Source: Hysterium pulicare CBS 123377
Taxonomy: Eukaryota; Ascomycota; Dothideomycetes; Hysteriales; Hysteriaceae
Length of the DNA stretch: 64,000 nt
Reading direction: 5' to 3'
Assembly (NCBI GenBank): GCA_000467715.1
Contig: AJFK01000202.1
Coordinates: forward strand, 124,001 to 188,000
The notes under the pieces are model-generated. The model made no database searches. It was not told the origin of the DNA and saw only the letters and a list, made by a program, of their open reading frames with translations. Each line of letters begins with the position of its first letter. Position 1 is the first letter of the stretch. Made by a program: the position numbers and the translations under genes. Shown here piece by piece: positions 30,672 through 41,264 of the stretch.

Positions 30672-31549
30672 GTTGTTGGAGTGTTGAGTGTTGAGTGTTG
30701 AGTTTGGAAGAGTAGAAGAGTGGAAGTGTGGGAGTGTGGGCGTATGGAAGGGTCGAGTGTGGGAGTGTCGAGTGTGGGTTGGAGTGTATGAAGGAAGAGG
30801 AAGACTAATCGAGCGCTTTTTAACTTGCGCGTTGGCTCAAAGGAGTCGTGACTCAGAGGTAGGTCAGAAGAAATATTCAAAGAGAATCACAACCAAATAG
30901 AATCACAACCAAATAGAATCACAACCAAGGAGAATCACAACCAAAAGGAAGCGGCAGGAGAAAACAAAGACACACCATTACATCCTACAATCAACTCAAC
31001 CTTAAACGAGAGCTTGGACTATAATCACCGCTCACGCGTGGTTGAGCTTTACTGAATTCTTCTTTAAGAGTGACTATTGCAACTCCGAGCGTACCGAAAC
31101 CAAAAAAGACTACTGCCAAAAAGAAATCACAAGAGAAACGAAAATTTCTAAAGTGGAGAATCAAAAAGGACAAACCTGGAATTACCTTTAAGGGCGCAAA
31201 CTTGCTTTAAAGGGTTTCCCATAGCTTGAATAAATTGTGTAAAGCAAGCAAAATGTCGTAGAACTGTCGAAGCGGTGGAGCGGTTAAAGGAGAATTGGAA
31301 AGAAAAAGGTTAAAGCTGCTCTATTGCCGATGAACTGGATTTTAAAAGCATTACAAAGCTCGTTTCGATTATATAGAGGTAGGAGAAAGGCAAAGGGCTC
31401 ACCAAGGAGAAGCGCGAACAATCGTCGCTGGATGCTTGTCGTTCGGCCATTTTGATATGTGACGGTAGAGCTGGAAGCAGTGTCCCAAAAGTAAAATTTA
31501 AGAAAGGAGTTCTGTGACGGTTTCGAATTTCCTGTTATTGTGTCTTTTC
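30672..31549. other. Intergenic with simple repeats
   Basis: Contains a degenerate GAGTGTTGAGTGT and GTGTGGGAGTGT run (about 30678-30790) and the 16-bp tandem array listed separately. A candidate start at 31449 (MAERQASSDDCSRF, minus strand) can be spliced to a few codons, but the result is too short to support a gene. Confidence 0.45.
30883..30946. repeat. 16-bp tandem repeat, four units
   Basis: Four head-to-tail copies of AGAATCACAACCAAAT starting at 30883, 30899, 30915 and 30931. The last two differ only in the final two or three bases. It is noncoding and lies upstream of the unknown gene at 29949-30671. Confidence 0.9.
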
Positions 31550-32362
31550 TTACATCAAAATGTACATACCACAGCTCAATACCAAGATGAAAGCCCTAGA
31601 ATCCAATTCCAAGCAAGCAGCCACCGCACTTCCCGTCTGCGTCGCCGTCGTCACACTCGTCCCTGCAGCAGTCAAACTCGGACTAACGAAGCTCGTCGTC
31701 GCAGCACTACTCGTCGAACTCGCCCCAAAACTCTGACTTACGCTTTTCCAATAAACACAAGTACTATTCCCGACACAATCCTCCAGACTACCACAACAAG
31801 TACTCCCACAGCACTTGGTCCCCTCTGCACAACACACACTCCCACAGCAGGAATCCCCAAAACTACAACACCCGCCCTCCACGCCCGGACAACACGTCTC
31901 GTTGAAGTTATACCCGAACTCGTCCGTTCCACCACACCATTTACCGTTTGCGCAGCACTCGGAATCCGCGTACCCACAACTGCCATCCGGACACACTTTC
32001 GCGGACATGGGGCAGCATTCATCGTTGATGCACGTCGTGTTTTGCGGACAGCAGTGGATGCCGCAGCAGACGGAGAAGCCGTTGTAGCAGCAGGTTCCGT
32101 CGTTGCAGTCTATGGGCGCGCCGGAGGGACATTGAAGTTGGCGATGGTTGAGGTGGACGGAGTAAGTAGAGTTGTGGTCTGCTTCTGGGGTGTCGGAGAG
32201 GAAGATGGAGTCGCGCCAATGCAAGAAGGGTCGTTGGTGTGAGCTGTGGTTTAGAGACATCCTGGTTTCAGGATCTGATGAGGTGATTGCTGCGATGGTT
32301 GGAATGAGGCTTGGAAGGAGAAATGATGCATGTATAACATGCCATGCATATTTGGTGATCAT
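31550..32362 (-). CDS. Cysteine-rich secreted protein, likely GPI-anchored
   Basis: Single exon, 270 residues if started at MITKYAWHVIHASFLLPSLI, which forms a signal peptide; the open frame extends 40 codons upstream. After a short linker the body is packed with Cys pairs: CNDGTCCYNGFSVCCGIHCC, CINDECC, CCPGVEGGCCSFGDSCCG and KCCGSTCCGS. This spacing recalls granulin-like and other fungal CC-rich surface proteins. A Ser/Thr-rich stretch and a final hydrophobic tail (RAFILVLSCGMYILM) suggest a GPI signal. The antisense frame is long only because Cys codons read backwards rarely make stops. Confidence 0.75.
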   Translation of the reverse strand: MITKYAWHVIHASFLLPSLIPTIAAITSSDPETRMSLNHSSHQRPFLHWRDSIFLSDTPEADHNSTYSVHLNHRQLQCPSGAPIDCNDGTCCYNGFSVCCGIHCCPQNTTCINDECCPMSAKVCPDGSCGYADSECCANGKWCGGTDEFGYNFNETCCPGVEGGCCSFGDSCCGSVCCAEGTKCCGSTCCGSLEDCVGNSTCVYWKSVSQSFGASSTSSAATTSFVSPSLTAAGTSVTTATQTGSAVAACLELDSRAFILVLSCGMYILM

Positions 32363-32965
32363 GGTGTGAATTAACTCACGCATTAAGGCCTGCGCTTTGG
32401 GCCAGAGGGTGAAAATGAGGGGACGAGGAATCTTTATCATTTCCTCGCTGAAATGCAAGCGCGCTGCTGTGGCGCTTCGCATTGAAGTATACGAAGTCTT
32501 CGGTTCTCACATGCGATATGATGCAGGACGAGGAGGTCGAGATAAAAATACGAGGTTCCGTAACACATGAACAGAATGATCACCAATAGAGGGGCCTGGA
32601 AAGCGCCATTCTGCGATTGTCCCGCAGGGCCAAGAGGAAAACCGACATACGGACGGCTCGCAGACCTTAACGTAGAAATTGCTTGAAAGACAGGGCGCCG
32701 TGCCCAGCGAATGCCGAGACGTCCGTTTAGCTGCTAACCAATCATACCCCATGTTGGCTAGGGACAGATTGCCAAGAGATGAATTGTATGGTATTGTCGA
32801 TCTCATACACTCGGCCAACGTGTCTCTTGTCAGCGAAGAAGCCGTTGTCGATATCTAAGAAGATGGCAGCAGTTTTGATGGTGGATCATAAAGTAAAGTG
32901 TCTACTAGAGGAGATACATGTTTTATACAATAACCACAGCCGTTCTAGAAGGGAGCATATCTACA
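32363..32965. other. Intergenic with repeat copy 2
   Basis: Holds the better preserved copy (32607-32750) of the repeat described at 29270. A minus-strand open frame of 103 codons (32507-32818) covers it and is listed separately. Confidence 0.45.
32507..32818 (-). other. Open frame over repeat copy 2, possible small Cys-containing protein
   Basis: A 103-codon frame with WLAAKRTSRHSLGTAPCLSS and VCEPSVCRFSSWPCGTIAEW. In copy 1 the same frame reads FCEPSVCRFPFLACGQI. Most DNA differences within CEPSVCRF fall at third positions and are silent (TGT/TGC, GAA/GAG, CGC/CGG), which hints that the segment was once under protein-level selection. There is no signal peptide and I do not recognise the family. 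It may be a fragment of a transposon-borne or multi-copy gene. Confidence 0.35.
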
Positions 32966-34634
32966 TTACCTGTATCGTTCAAAACGTGCCTCTTCTTCCA
33001 TCTTCAACCTCACTGCCTCTATTATCTTCGCATCATACAGATCTTCTGGTGTCTTGTCGCCTTTCAGCACTTCCTTCTCATGCTTTGCCGCTTCTTCTTT
33101 AGTCATACATACAAGTTCTTTCATTTGTAACAAGGAATTTTTCTGGCCTGGCGTCCTTCTATCCATAATGCTGTCATCCGGCTTTCTCCATCTGATAAGG
33201 CATAGCCGAGTGGGAAGACCGCTGATGATACTGCGCCCGTTGAAGACCTCTTCAACAAGATAGCCAACGTCTTCTTGAGTGATGGATAGACGCAAACCCT
33301 GGTCTCCTTCTCCTTGGAATTTCGCAACGTGCTCCTCGAAACCTTGTAGGGTGCCCAAGATCCCGTCGTACATTTTGTCCCTGGATTTTGATGGTAAATA
33401 CTCATGCGGATACCCAGTGATATCTAGAATAACATGGTTGGCTACCGCCAATCCAAAAATCGCCGGCATGGTCCCTAATACAGGTAATATTCGGACCCTA
33501 AAGTCAGGAAGGACACCCAACTCGCCTACGTTGCCCTTGGCAAACTCCTCCTCTGGTAATGGGAGGAGTTGTGCCTTTCCAGGACCTGGCTTTTCTGTTG
33601 AGAAAACCACTGGAATGCCATCTTTGACTCCAAGTGCCCTAAGCCTTCTCCTGGTCGATTTCGAAAGAGGGTCATCTGTGCTCGCTGATATATCGCCGAT
33701 CAAGATCCGGGTCGGATCGGATTTGCATCCTGCTCCCATAGATGATATGACTCGGATACCATGCTTGTGGCAGTAATGAAGTAGCGCAACCTTGCTATCG
33801 ATATTATCAATAGCATCTATCACGAAATCCGGCTTGTGACCATCCATTGCTGCAAGCTGATGATCTGCACTCGATTCACTGAAAAGCTCATTTCGACAAT
33901 CGAAGTGTGTCCACGGAGTTACTTGCTCCAACCTCTTACGGATGCAATGCACCTTTGGCGTTCCTACGTCTGCAAGCGTGGCAAGAGCGTGACGATTTAA
34001 CGATGATAACGAGACCTGATCGAAGTCGATGAGGCGAAGCTTTGAAACACCTGAACGGGCCAGAGATGCGGCTGCATGGGATCCAACGCCACCGCAGCCA
34101 ACGACAATTACAAAAGAGGATCGTAGCTTAGCTAAACCTGGGTCGGTCAAGAAGACTCTGTTCCGCGCGAGCTGTTCGAGAATAAGATCTGGATGTGTGA
34201 TTAGCCACAAGTGATAGACCCAGCGAAAGTTCAATAATGAATATACCATCGTCATAATCGCCCTGTCTCGCCCTTACTGCAAGTACCACACTGCGTTCGT
34301 CTTCCTTGGATGGAGCAAATACATTTGATGCCGCACCGTACTCCGTGAGCTTCACTTTGTGAGTTAGCTTTCCATGACCTACCAATGCAAGGCATGCAGT
34401 ATTGTAAACTTCAAGTACTTGATGGAATTCTCAGAATAATGAAATGGAACTTACCCGTTGCGCTGCGTGCTCTTGGCCAAGGTCTGGTATTTCTTCCTTT
34501 ACTTCGGCAACTTTGTACATGCGTCTGGCCTTCTGAAATCCCAGGACAGCACCGCCAACGACTACGCCGGAGACAATGGCTGTGGTGATCAATTGCACAT
34601 GATGGGAAGAAGTTGTCCTAGATATCCACGACAT
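32966..34634 (-). CDS. tRNA threonylcarbamoyladenosine dehydratase-like (TcdA/Tcd family, E1-like)
   Basis: Three exons, 34634-34455, 34349-34247 and 34188-32966, give 501 residues. Exon 1 has an N-terminal membrane segment (HVQLITTAIVSGVVVGGAVL), as in yeast Tcd1 and Tcd2 of the mitochondrial outer membrane. The E1-like nucleotide-binding motif GCGGVGS is at about residues 125-131. SKLRLIDFDQVSLSSLNRHA, DFVIDAIDNIDSK and SMGAGCKSDPTR follow, all typical of the TcdA/CsdL branch. The enzyme converts t6A37 of tRNA to the cyclic ct6A form using ATP. The exon 2 acceptor was chosen to give LTEYGAASN; an acceptor 15 nt upstream is also in phase. Confidence 0.9.
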
Positions 34635-35028
34635 GGCTATGGATACCAAAGTGACATTCCATCAAGGTATAGTCCACGGAAGATGTAGTTATTGCTGTTT
34701 TTGATACATATTTGTATGCTGAAGTAATGACAATGATAACAGGTGATGATCTTGGAAGATTCTTTGGGCTGTGCACCCTTGCAATTTGACAGCCGCCATG
34801 ACTAAGCAAGAATATCTCCTTTGAGATTTTCCCAGATGACCACCATCGACAAGCGCCAGCGAACCATACTCGCTGCAACCGACGCGTCTGAAACCTTACT
34901 CACGCGCAGTTCGCCCATCTGACCTTGGACAACTACTCAACTGCCTTAAAAGCCCTCGAGTCGCTTCACCGGGAGCTTTCCAGTGCAATCCTCCATCATC
35001 TCGCCCTTACTTCCAGCTCGAGCGCGCC

Positions 35029-36030
35029 ATGTCAAAAGCGACCATCGCTATCATCGCCGCTGCAAGCGCTGCAACAGGCGCAGTAGCAACAGCAGCTCTA
35101 TATTCATTCAAGAAAGAATCTCCTGTCCCAACGACTACAACCACAACTACGATATCCACACCCGCTCGCAGCGGGCCACCAGCGCCCTTGCCATCCTCCG
35201 CCGTACTATCTAAATCCCCTCCCATCGTCGATCCAAACGGCCTCTTCCAATATGGCTTCCCCGGCCCCGTCGCAGATCTCCGTCCCGCCGCTTCTCTGAC
35301 CTCCTCCTTCGACCGACGCACCCGCAACCCAGCCTGGGTAGCCGAGCACCTAACGCCGGAATCACTCTCCACACACAACGGCGATCGCAAACACAGCGTC
35401 TTCGTCGAGGATGTCTCCATACCCGAGATGTTCCGCGCAAAGCTGAAGGATTACTTCAGGTCCGGGTATGATCGCGGACACCAGGTCCCCGCCGCGGACG
35501 CGAAGTGGAGTCAGGAGGCCATGGATTCTACCTTTTTACTCAGCAATATGTGTCCACAGGTTGGTGATGGATTCAATCGGGATTATTGGGCGCATTTTGA
35601 GGATTTCTGTAGAAGGTTGGCGGGGCACTATCCCAGTGTAAGGATTGTGACGGGCCCGTTGTATCTGCCTAAGCGGGAGCTAGATGGGAAATGGAAGGTC
35701 TCTTATGAGGTTATCGGAAACCCGCCTAATGTCGCTGTTCCGACCCATTTCTACAAAGTTATCTTTGCGGAGGATGGCAGTGTAGGCGGGAATGTGGCTC
35801 TGGGAGCTTTCGTGCTGCCAAACGCAGTCATTGCAAACGATAAGCCATTACAGGACTTTGAAGTTCCTGTTGAGGCTGTCGAGAGAGCGAGTGGCTTGGA
35901 ATTTGCGACACGTTTGCCGGCGGTGAGAAGGAAGAGGTTATGCCAGGAAGTTCAGTGCTCCCTCATCGTCAAAGAGTATAAAGAGCGGCAGAAAATGGCC
36001 TTCTTACCAAAGAATCAGAGTGGGAGTTGA
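35029..36030 (+). CDS. nuc1: Mitochondrial nuclease of the EndoG/Nuc1 type
   Basis: Single exon, 333 residues. The N-terminus is a hydrophobic Ala-rich segment (MSKATIAIIAAASAATGAVA) that fits a mitochondrial inner-membrane anchor, then a Pro/Thr-rich linker. The catalytic domain begins near residue 75 (FQYGFPGPVADLR). The DRGH motif at 148-151 carries the catalytic His. NMCPQVGDGFNRDYWAHFE gives the Mg-binding Asn, and VRIVTGPLYLP follows. Yeast Nuc1 digests DNA and RNA in mitochondria and can move to the nucleus during cell death. It is divergent from the Tcd-like gene, with starts about 394 bp apart. Confidence 0.95.
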   Translation: MSKATIAIIAAASAATGAVATAALYSFKKESPVPTTTTTTTISTPARSGPPAPLPSSAVLSKSPPIVDPNGLFQYGFPGPVADLRPAASLTSSFDRRTRNPAWVAEHLTPESLSTHNGDRKHSVFVEDVSIPEMFRAKLKDYFRSGYDRGHQVPAADAKWSQEAMDSTFLLSNMCPQVGDGFNRDYWAHFEDFCRRLAGHYPSVRIVTGPLYLPKRELDGKWKVSYEVIGNPPNVAVPTHFYKVIFAEDGSVGGNVALGAFVLPNAVIANDKPLQDFEVPVEAVERASGLEFATRLPAVRRKRLCQEVQCSLIVKEYKERQKMAFLPKNQSGS

Positions 36031-36430
36031 TCTTATAACTGGAAGGCGTGTATCTTTGAGTTTTCCCTAGCATTTAGCATTGTAACATAGACATGGCATG
36101 GTATGGAGTTATGCTATGTTCACACTGCATTCTGGCGGGTATCGAATCTAGCAATCGATATTATATTTTGAGAGGTAGCTTTTCCATGCAGTACTCTTTC
36201 TGCAACCATTATTGTACATTTCGACCAGAGCCTCCATCCAGATTCGTAGTAAATGCCCAAACATGCCCTCTAATTTTTTCCAGCCGGGATCTTACATCCA
36301 TATAATACAAAGCCGTCAGGGTAGATAGATCCAGGGAACTGGCGGCTATTGTCCTATCGCCAGACTTAGATGTATCCATTCCACCCCATCTTGCGCGATA
36401 GAATCGCCCTTCCTGATCCAATCACGTTGT
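36031..36430. other. Intergenic between converging nuc1 and tim13
   Basis: No gene recognised; presumably the two 3' untranslated regions. Confidence 0.5.
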
Positions 36431-36810
36431 CTACAACCCGCCGAGACCTCCCGTCTGCGCCTCCTTCTGTATCCTCGCCACATATTGTTTCGAAACTGTA
36501 TTCCATGCGGACATGTATTTCTCCATACACGAGGTAAAGCAGGATTCTTCGCCCTTGGATAATGAGCTGCTGGGTTTGGGTACGCAGCGCTCGAAGCAGT
36601 GCTCGTTGAGTTTCTGAAAGAGACTTAGCCAGAGATACCATTGAGACACTCTTGAGTTGACAATGATGTAGTGCATTTGGGAAGGCGACATACTTCCACC
36701 AGCATACGCGCATTCTGCATAGCTGCTTCTTGTTGTATTTGTCGCATGACGGTCGTCTTTGGGTCGCTGGAGGCGAATGCGGACATGCCGGCACCACCGA
36801 GAGAATCCAT
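36431..36810 (-). CDS. tim13: Mitochondrial import inner membrane translocase subunit Tim13
   Basis: Two exons, 36810-36694 and 36613-36431 (80-nt intron, phase 0), give 99 residues. The twin CX3C motif is complete: CFERC at 45-49 and CFTSC at 64-68, separated by 14 residues. VMRQIQQEAAMQNARMLVEK precedes it, as in Tim13. The protein forms the Tim8-Tim13 hexamer in the intermembrane space and escorts hydrophobic precursors. The upstream neighbour on the other strand is the lectin gene, with starts about 410 bp apart. Confidence 0.95.
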
Positions 36811-37219
36811 TTTGAGATATATGAGAGAAGAAGAGGGGGTGCAGTTAAGATGCCTTGACAAGAATATGAGTAGGAAGCAAAACGAGTGGATTGAAGAAAT
36901 TCCGTGTTCGTTGATAAATATCGATGAAACAGAAAGTTTCTCGCGATCGATGACAACCCCCCGGCACCCGTACGGCACCAAGCTGCTCGGCGATTCAGCG
37001 GCACGCCGAAAGGACAGCTTGACACGAGCCTCTCCACCAACCAACATCATATTCACTACCACCGTTTCACATTATATTTCCCTTTCTCTTCCCACCCCCC
37101 GTCGCTGCATTCTCTTGATCTCAATTGCGGAAGCTCAGTCTTCTTTTGCGCCATTCTTTTCTGTCTCCGCTATTCCATTTGTTAATTCACGGCGCACCGC
37201 CCATCTTGAACCCGCAACG

Positions 37220-38513
37220 ATGCTGCTCCCGCGGCCATGGACGAGCCTGTGGCTGCTGGCAGGGAGCTTGGTGACGGGGAGTTGGGGTCTGGGATTTTCT
37301 GAGCATCCTGATATCAAGGCTATATCAGTACGAAATAATTAGCTTTCAAAGCATAGGGCTGTTTACTGACGTTGGGAATATAGCTACGGACGCATAGCCT
37401 GGAACCTGTGGGTACCCCAAAATAGCCTACGAATGTGCCCACGAATGCGACAAGCTTTGAATATAGGAATGATTGCGACTAATTCAGCTGTACACAGCCT
37501 TACCTTGATTCCGACATGCAAAGCCGCTGGTTCGATTTCGGCGGAGACACCATCGTCCGAACCGACAAATACATTCGTCTCACTGCAGACAAGCCTTCGC
37601 GAGATGGATGGGTGTTCTCACGAGTACCCTTGACCGCAACAAACTGGGAGGTACGTTATACAACCTCAACCATCTTCGCTGGCGCACTCGACAGACGCTC
37701 ACACGACCACAGATCACGGTAGAATTCAAGATCCACGGCCAAGGCAACCTGTACGGCGACGGCTTCGCAATGTGGCTGACCAAGCAACGCGGCCAACAAG
37801 GCAACGTCTTCGGCGCCGTCGACAAATTCGAAGGTCTAGGCGTGTTCTTCGACACGTACAAGAACAACAGGCCGGGCACCGTCTTCCCCTACGTCATGGC
37901 GATGAACGGGGACGGAAACACAGAATACGATAAGGAGCATGACGGGAAAGCGAATGAGTTGGCTGGATGCTCAGTACGTGACTCGAACGCCGTCCGCCAC
38001 AACGTACCCCTTCCCTTTTACCCTTTCTTCTAGTGATCTAGCTTGCTCACTTGCCTTTGCATTGCTTACTGATGTTTGATCCAGGCTCGCGGTATTCGCA
38101 ATGCAGCTTTCCCTACTAAAGCCCGCTTCACCTATTTCCAAGATAAATCCCTCAAGCTAGACCTCATGTACAAGAACGAAGACGAATGGACCGATTGCTT
38201 CGAGATCCCAAATTACAAGGTCCCACCCGTCGCCTACCTAGGCTTCTCCGCCGAGACGGGCGAACTCACAGACAATCACGACATCATCAGCGTCAAGACT
38301 CTGAATCTGTATCAGCATAACACGGGCACGAATGCTGCTTCGGCGGGTCAGAGCCCTGGGAAGGGCGGAAGCAAGTTTGATAAGCTGGCGGGTGGGCAGA
38401 AGAGTAGCTGGACTTGGTTCTTTATGAAGTTTGTGCTGTTTGGATTGGCGCTGACGGGGGCGTATGTTGGGTTTACGGTTTACAGGACGAAGCAGAGAGG
38501 CTCGAGGTTCTGA
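37220..38513 (+). CDS. L-type lectin of the VIP36/ERGIC-53 group, ER-Golgi cargo receptor
   Basis: Five exons (37220-37327, 37384-37407, 37498-37650, 37713-37973, 38085-38513) give 324 residues. Exon 2 has only 24 nt. A signal peptide (LPRPWTSLWLLAGSLVTGSW) precedes LRTHSLEPPYLDSDMQSRWF, then FGGDTIVRT, YGDGFAMWLTKQ and GLGVFFDTYKNNRPG, the carbohydrate-binding beta-sandwich with its Ca-binding Asp and Asn. The C-terminus has one membrane span (WFFMKFVLFGLALTGAYVGF) and a short basic tail YRTKQRGSRF. It should cycle between ER and Golgi and bind high-mannose glycoproteins. Confidence 0.92.
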
Positions 38514-39880
38514 AGAAGGGGCAAAGGGAATGGGCGGGGGAGAATGTTTTGGCTTCAGCAAACTTCCATGCTGTTGATGCAGTTGGAAAACGGGACGGGA
38601 TGGGATGAGCGAAGCATTTATAGCGTTTCTTTGTATCATCGACACTCCTCAAATAACATTTCCTACGAAATATCACTACTTCATGAACACAGTTCAAGTC
38701 ATGGCACAAGCATGTAGAAACCAAATTTCATAGTCAAATATGTAAAAGTAAAATTTAAGTATTGTCCTCAGTATAGCTCTCTTATGTTCTCAGTTACAAC
38801 CACACGCAAACACCTCGACTCCACAATAAAGCAGAGCAAAGGCATCCACAGGGCTGCATATACAAGTTTGGCTTTTGTTACCATGCTTCATCATCGGACC
38901 ATCCCCTTCTCCGAGTGCTCACATCACCCCCGAAGGAACGACGGCACAGCGGCAGGAGGCAACCACCCTGGACAAAAACTAAACGTTGTCCATCCTACCA
39001 CCACCTCAACCAAACACATTCCATCCCAAGACCCACACGCCGCACGACAAAGGCGCATACGATTGAAAACTACAATATATGTGCCTTTAGCATCTCACCA
39101 GCAGCTCAACCATCACGAAAACACTCCTCCCATAGGAAAGAAGCCTCGGACGGGGCGCTTCGAGTTTTTTACCTTGTCGTCATGTGCGCGGCGGCATGTG
39201 GCTGGTCTGGCGGGGTAGAGGCAGTCAAGAAACCTTCATTGAAGTAGGCCTTGCTGGTGTTTTCGCGGGGCGTGGGTGTGGGGGGTTAACAAACGCGAGC
39301 GAGCGGGAATCTCAGGTGAAACTGAGCCCATACGACAGCATGCAGGCTGCGTACCCCCTCCGATTTCCGTTCTTAGCCTCGCACGAGACCGCGGACATGT
39401 GGGTCCCGCCTGGTTGATTAGACCAGAGGGTCCTACCGTTTTCGCTGTGTGGTTTTTCTTTCATTGGGATCTGTTCGAAGGACGTTAGAATGGTTGAAGT
39501 ATGAGCTGTATGATCAACTAGGCGAGGCGGAAAGGCATGAGGCTTCAGGGTGGGTGGTGGACTTACTCGCTGCTCGGTCGTGAAGAAGAGAAGAAAGATT
39601 CGAGGACGCGAAGTCGAAATAGCCGTCATGGAGGCCCGTGCACATTACGCAATCACGTGATCCACAAGGGCCAGGCAGCAGCTGTGGGCCGTGCGCCGGC
39701 ACCCCATTCATCGTCTATTCTTCAGAAGAGTATCTGAGCACATTCATAGGCATGGTTTGACGATGATGAAGCGATTGTACAGATTCTAGGTAATCCTAAA
39801 GTAAGAATATATAAGTCGACAATCTCGAAGTCAAAGAATGTTCAGTGTCCTTCTCGAAGCCTTTGTGAAAGTGTCCAAAA
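38514..39880. other. Intergenic, nothing recognised
   Basis: 1.37 kb between the converging lectin and tyrosinase genes. Several frames of 60-145 codons on both strands show no motif, no splice pattern and biased composition, and I treat them as chance. Confidence 0.45.
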
Positions 39881-41264
39881 CTATTCGTAAACATAGCAGA
39901 AAGGTCCATCCACAGTGCTGACCAGCTCACTAATCTTATACGTCTTCCTGTTGAGACCAACAACATCCAAGTCAACATTATCGCTCAAGCTCTGTAGTTT
40001 ACCTCCACCCAGCATAGAAGTCCCTCCTGAAATAACTTGCTGGCGGTTAGCGAAGTCTTGTGTCTGCCAGATGTACCAAGTCCTGTCGATCATTGAGTGA
40101 TGGAAATAGAATGCTAGTTCTCCTGGAGAGCAGTAGAAGTCGGAGCCTGGGTCACCAGAGATGGTAAAATGGCCGGATCCGTGAACGCCATTGCCCGCCT
40201 GCATCTGGCTCTGGAAGTCACCAATAGTCTTGAAGCCGGTGATGAGTGTGGCAATGTCGGACGTCTTGGAATATAACTTGGTGAGGTAATTTGAGATATC
40301 ACGCTTCAGGCACCGAGGGTTGTAGCCAAAGCCATTGCTTTGCGGGTTCTTCGGCGGTGTAGTATCTGGCATTGCAGCCATAGGTCTGTGGGATGATTAG
40401 AAGAAGGCTTTCGGAAGATACAAATGTCTGTAATCATTACCCAAGGTTCACAGTGAAGCTATCATGTCTATTAGTACAAGCTAACATATTCGGCTATCAT
40501 GTTCACTCACTTCTTGAAAGGGCCAGTAGTCACACATCCACCACCATTACCAGCTGGCTTCAGACCATTGCTTGCATGAGCAACTTTCTCGCCCTGGCCA
40601 CCCATACTGGTGTCTGACCCATCGAAAAGAGGAGATGTTTCAGGGCTGTCTGCCCATCTTCCCCAGTCCCAGTACTGAAGGCTTCAAGTCAGTAGGACAA
40701 GTCATAGGCATTGTAAGAGCAACTTACTGGCTGAGTCCCGGTATACCCACATTCAGTCCGCAGAGTTTGTTCGTATGACCATGTGTAGTATCGATGCCAG
40801 GAAAGAAAGCTCCCCTGGAATACGTTAACTAAGCCTTGCGCACCAACAAGGGTTTAACTCACAGTGCCATGAATGTTCAGTGTCTGATTCATGTGAACGG
40901 CAACGAAATCATCATAACGAGTCTTTGCTCCAGGATATTTCTTTTGGTCGAGCTTAGAGGGCTTTGTAGTTATGCATTGCACAGCGGCGATGTACTCTTT
41001 TTTCTGAGCAGCGGTAAGGTCGCCCCTAGGATCGAAATGTCAGCTAATACTGAATCGGATGTAATTGGAGGAGACAACCAACCATTCTTTTCGAACTTGA
41101 AGTTTGTCCTTGGTGCAGGTTTTCGATTTCGCAATCTGAGCGTCAACTGCTGGTCGTCCTTTCGCCTGAAGATCGCTGACGGCATCTGCGGAGGACAGTG
41201 CAGTGAAGAGAAAGAAGGACAGCAAGAGAGAGCAGAGCCCTCTCAGAGAAAGGACTTCCACCAT
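39881..41264 (-). CDS. Secreted tyrosinase (polyphenol oxidase)
   Basis: Six exons (41264-41083, 41025-40863, 40814-40728, 40674-40511, 40458-40441, 40385-39881) give 372 residues. Exon 5 has only 18 nt. The signal peptide is about residues 1-27 (LCSLLLSFFLFTALSSADA). The CuA site is in AVHMNQTLNIHGTGSFLSWH and RYYTW. The CuB site is in GVHGSGHFT and FYFHHSMIDRTW. YWDWGRWADSPE lies between them. The enzyme oxidises phenols to quinones. It is a short secreted form without the long C-terminal lid of cytosolic fungal tyrosinases, so it may act outside the cell, for example in browning or defence. Confidence 0.93.

Noticed and set aside
30991-31500. Possible small spliced gene on the minus strand starting at 31449
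   Set aside because: Only a few dozen codons can be joined, several alternative splice choices fit equally, and no conserved sequence results.
31514-32242. Plus-strand open frame of 242 codons
   Set aside because: It is antisense to the cysteine-rich secreted protein, which has a signal peptide, ordered Cys pairs and a C-terminal hydrophobic tail. The plus frame is only Thr/Arg-rich low complexity.
38784-39488. Several plus-strand open frames between the lectin and tyrosinase genes
   Set aside because: Overlapping frames of similar length, no conserved words, no splice structure; best seen as chance.
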